Positions 7,761-8,434 of a DNA stretch of 8,434 nucleotides are shown piece by piece (position 1 is the stretch's first letter; each line of letters starts with the position of its first letter). The DNA comes from CAYSHJ01 sp964589725 (GTDB taxonomy: Bacteria > Planctomycetota > Planctomycetia > Planctomycetales > Planctomycetaceae): positions 1 through 8,434 of the forward strand of contig CAZPUJ010000593.1 of NCBI GenBank assembly GCA_964589725.1. The letters are read 5' to 3'. The position numbers and the translations under genes are program-made. The notes beneath the pieces were generated by a model. It searched no databases. It saw nothing but the letters and a program-made list of their open reading frames with translations, and was not told where the DNA came from.

Positions 7761-8434
7761 ATGTCCGCTCCTCTGCCGTTGAAGACGCTGGCTCACATGT
7801 GCCGATCGCTAAGCACGATGCTGGAAGCGGGCGTGGATGTTCGTCAGACATTCAAGCTGGCGGCAAACAAGTCGAGCGACGCGCGGTGCCGCGACGCGCT
7901 GGCGAACGTCGTCAACGGGATCGCTTGTGGTGAAGAGATTTCCTTTGCGATGCGAGCTCAGGCCGGGACGTTTCCCGACTTGCTGACCGATATGGTCGAG
8001 ATGGCTGAATCGAGCGGCGCGTTGCCAGAAGTCTTGAATCATCTGGCCAGGCATTACGAAAACAACCTGCAACTGCGACGGGAGTTTTTTTCTTCGATCG
8101 CCTGGCCGATATTTCAACTGATCGCAGCCGTGCTGGTGATCGCGCTGTTGATCGTCGTCTTGGGTTTGATCGACAGCGGACCGGGAGGTCCGAATCTGAA
8201 GTCGCTCGTGTTCGGCCTGTCGGGTGCCGGCGGCGCGGCGATTTGGCTGACCTGTACGTTTGGCAGCGCGCTGCTGGCGTTGATGGGCTATCAAGTGGCC
8301 GTACGACTCTTCGCGGCCAAGCGCGTGCTCGATCCGCTCTGGCTGCGAGTTCCCGTGCTCGGCACCTGCCTGCGGTCGTTTGCGATTGCTCGGTTTTCGT
8401 GGGCGTATTACCTCACCCAACAAACCGGTATGCC
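7761..8434 (+). CDS. Type II secretion/type IV pilus F-family inner-membrane protein, 3' end outside the window
   Basis: The frame is open to the window edge (224 complete codons) with no stop. GspF/PilC-type proteins form the inner-membrane platform that couples the assembly ATPase to pseudopilus or pilus growth. The first T2SSF domain is at about 8-110: MCRSLSTMLEAGVDVRQ (13-29), then CGEEISFAM, FPDLLTDMVEMAESSGALPEVL and a helical stretch to LRREF. A membrane helix follows at about 113-137 and a second at 158-184. The second F domain begins with LRVPVLGTCLRSFAIARFSWAYYL (195-218), so the tandem F-domain architecture is visible. The first F domain begins at residue 8, so the longer N-terminal segment of classical GspF is missing. 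The start is supported by GGAG at 7751-7754, 6 nt upstream. No GspE or GspG gene precedes it, so downstream sequence is needed to know which machine it serves. Confidence 0.88.
   Translation, partial: MSAPLPLKTLAHMCRSLSTMLEAGVDVRQTFKLAANKSSDARCRDALANVVNGIACGEEISFAMRAQAGTFPDLLTDMVEMAESSGALPEVLNHLARHYENNLQLRREFFSSIAWPIFQLIAAVLVIALLIVVLGLIDSGPGGPNLKSLVFGLSGAGGAAIWLTCTFGSALLALMGYQVAVRLFAAKRVLDPLWLRVPVLGTCLRSFAIARFSWAYYLTQQTGM

Noticed and set aside
7516..7851. 111-codon minus-strand open frame between the membrane protein genes
   Set aside because: It reads through both arms of the inverted repeat and into the start of the F-family gene. Its GGLTPPAR-like peptides come from the repeat.
7809..8423. 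204-codon minus-strand open frame opposite the F-family gene
   Set aside because: The plus strand encodes a clear F domain and membrane helices there; the reverse frame is Gln/Arg/His-rich shadow.

Overview
The window most likely comes from a planctomycete (phylum Planctomycetota). The evidence is a DUF1501 protein with a twin-arginine leader, a family greatly expanded in that phylum. The DNA is also GC-rich, the genes are loosely spaced and mostly not in operons, and the intergenic gaps carry long inverted repeats and a short heptamer repeat. This is inferred from gene content; there is no rRNA or other phylogenetic marker.

Layout from left to right. (1) A secreted M28-type zinc aminopeptidase with PA and PDZ domains lies on the minus strand (62-2095). 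(2) A 324-bp divergent gap (2096-2419) holds a GC-rich inverted repeat. (3) An iron-containing alcohol dehydrogenase lies on the plus strand (2420-3625). (4) A 301-bp gap (3626-3926) holds a perfect 27-bp inverted repeat. (5) A DUF1501 gene on the plus strand (3927-5068) is broken: its N-terminal two thirds and its C-terminal end are both recognisable, but they are in different frames and the conserved segment between them is missing. (6) A nested palindrome (5070-5145) fills the convergent gap almost exactly. (7) A thiamine-diphosphate 2-keto acid decarboxylase lies on the minus strand (5147-6892), with all catalytic residues of the pyruvate/indolepyruvate decarboxylase family. (8) A short divergent gap contains six heptamer repeats. 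(9) A four-helix DUF4149/TMEM205-like membrane protein lies on the plus strand (7031-7519). (10) A gap holds a second copy of the GC-rich repeat family, with its arms about 90 bp apart. (11) The 5' part of a type II secretion/type IV pilus F-family membrane protein (from 7761) runs off the window end.

The genes do not form one obvious pathway. The clearest metabolic link is the keto acid decarboxylase (2-keto acid to aldehyde) and the alcohol dehydrogenase (aldehyde to alcohol), which together could make an Ehrlich-type route. They are about 1.5 kb apart, convergent and not co-transcribed, so this is only an inference.

I see no defence system, CRISPR array, tRNA, rRNA or transposase gene. 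The most unusual content is the set of intergenic inverted repeats (four sites, three sequence families) and the internally deleted DUF1501 gene.
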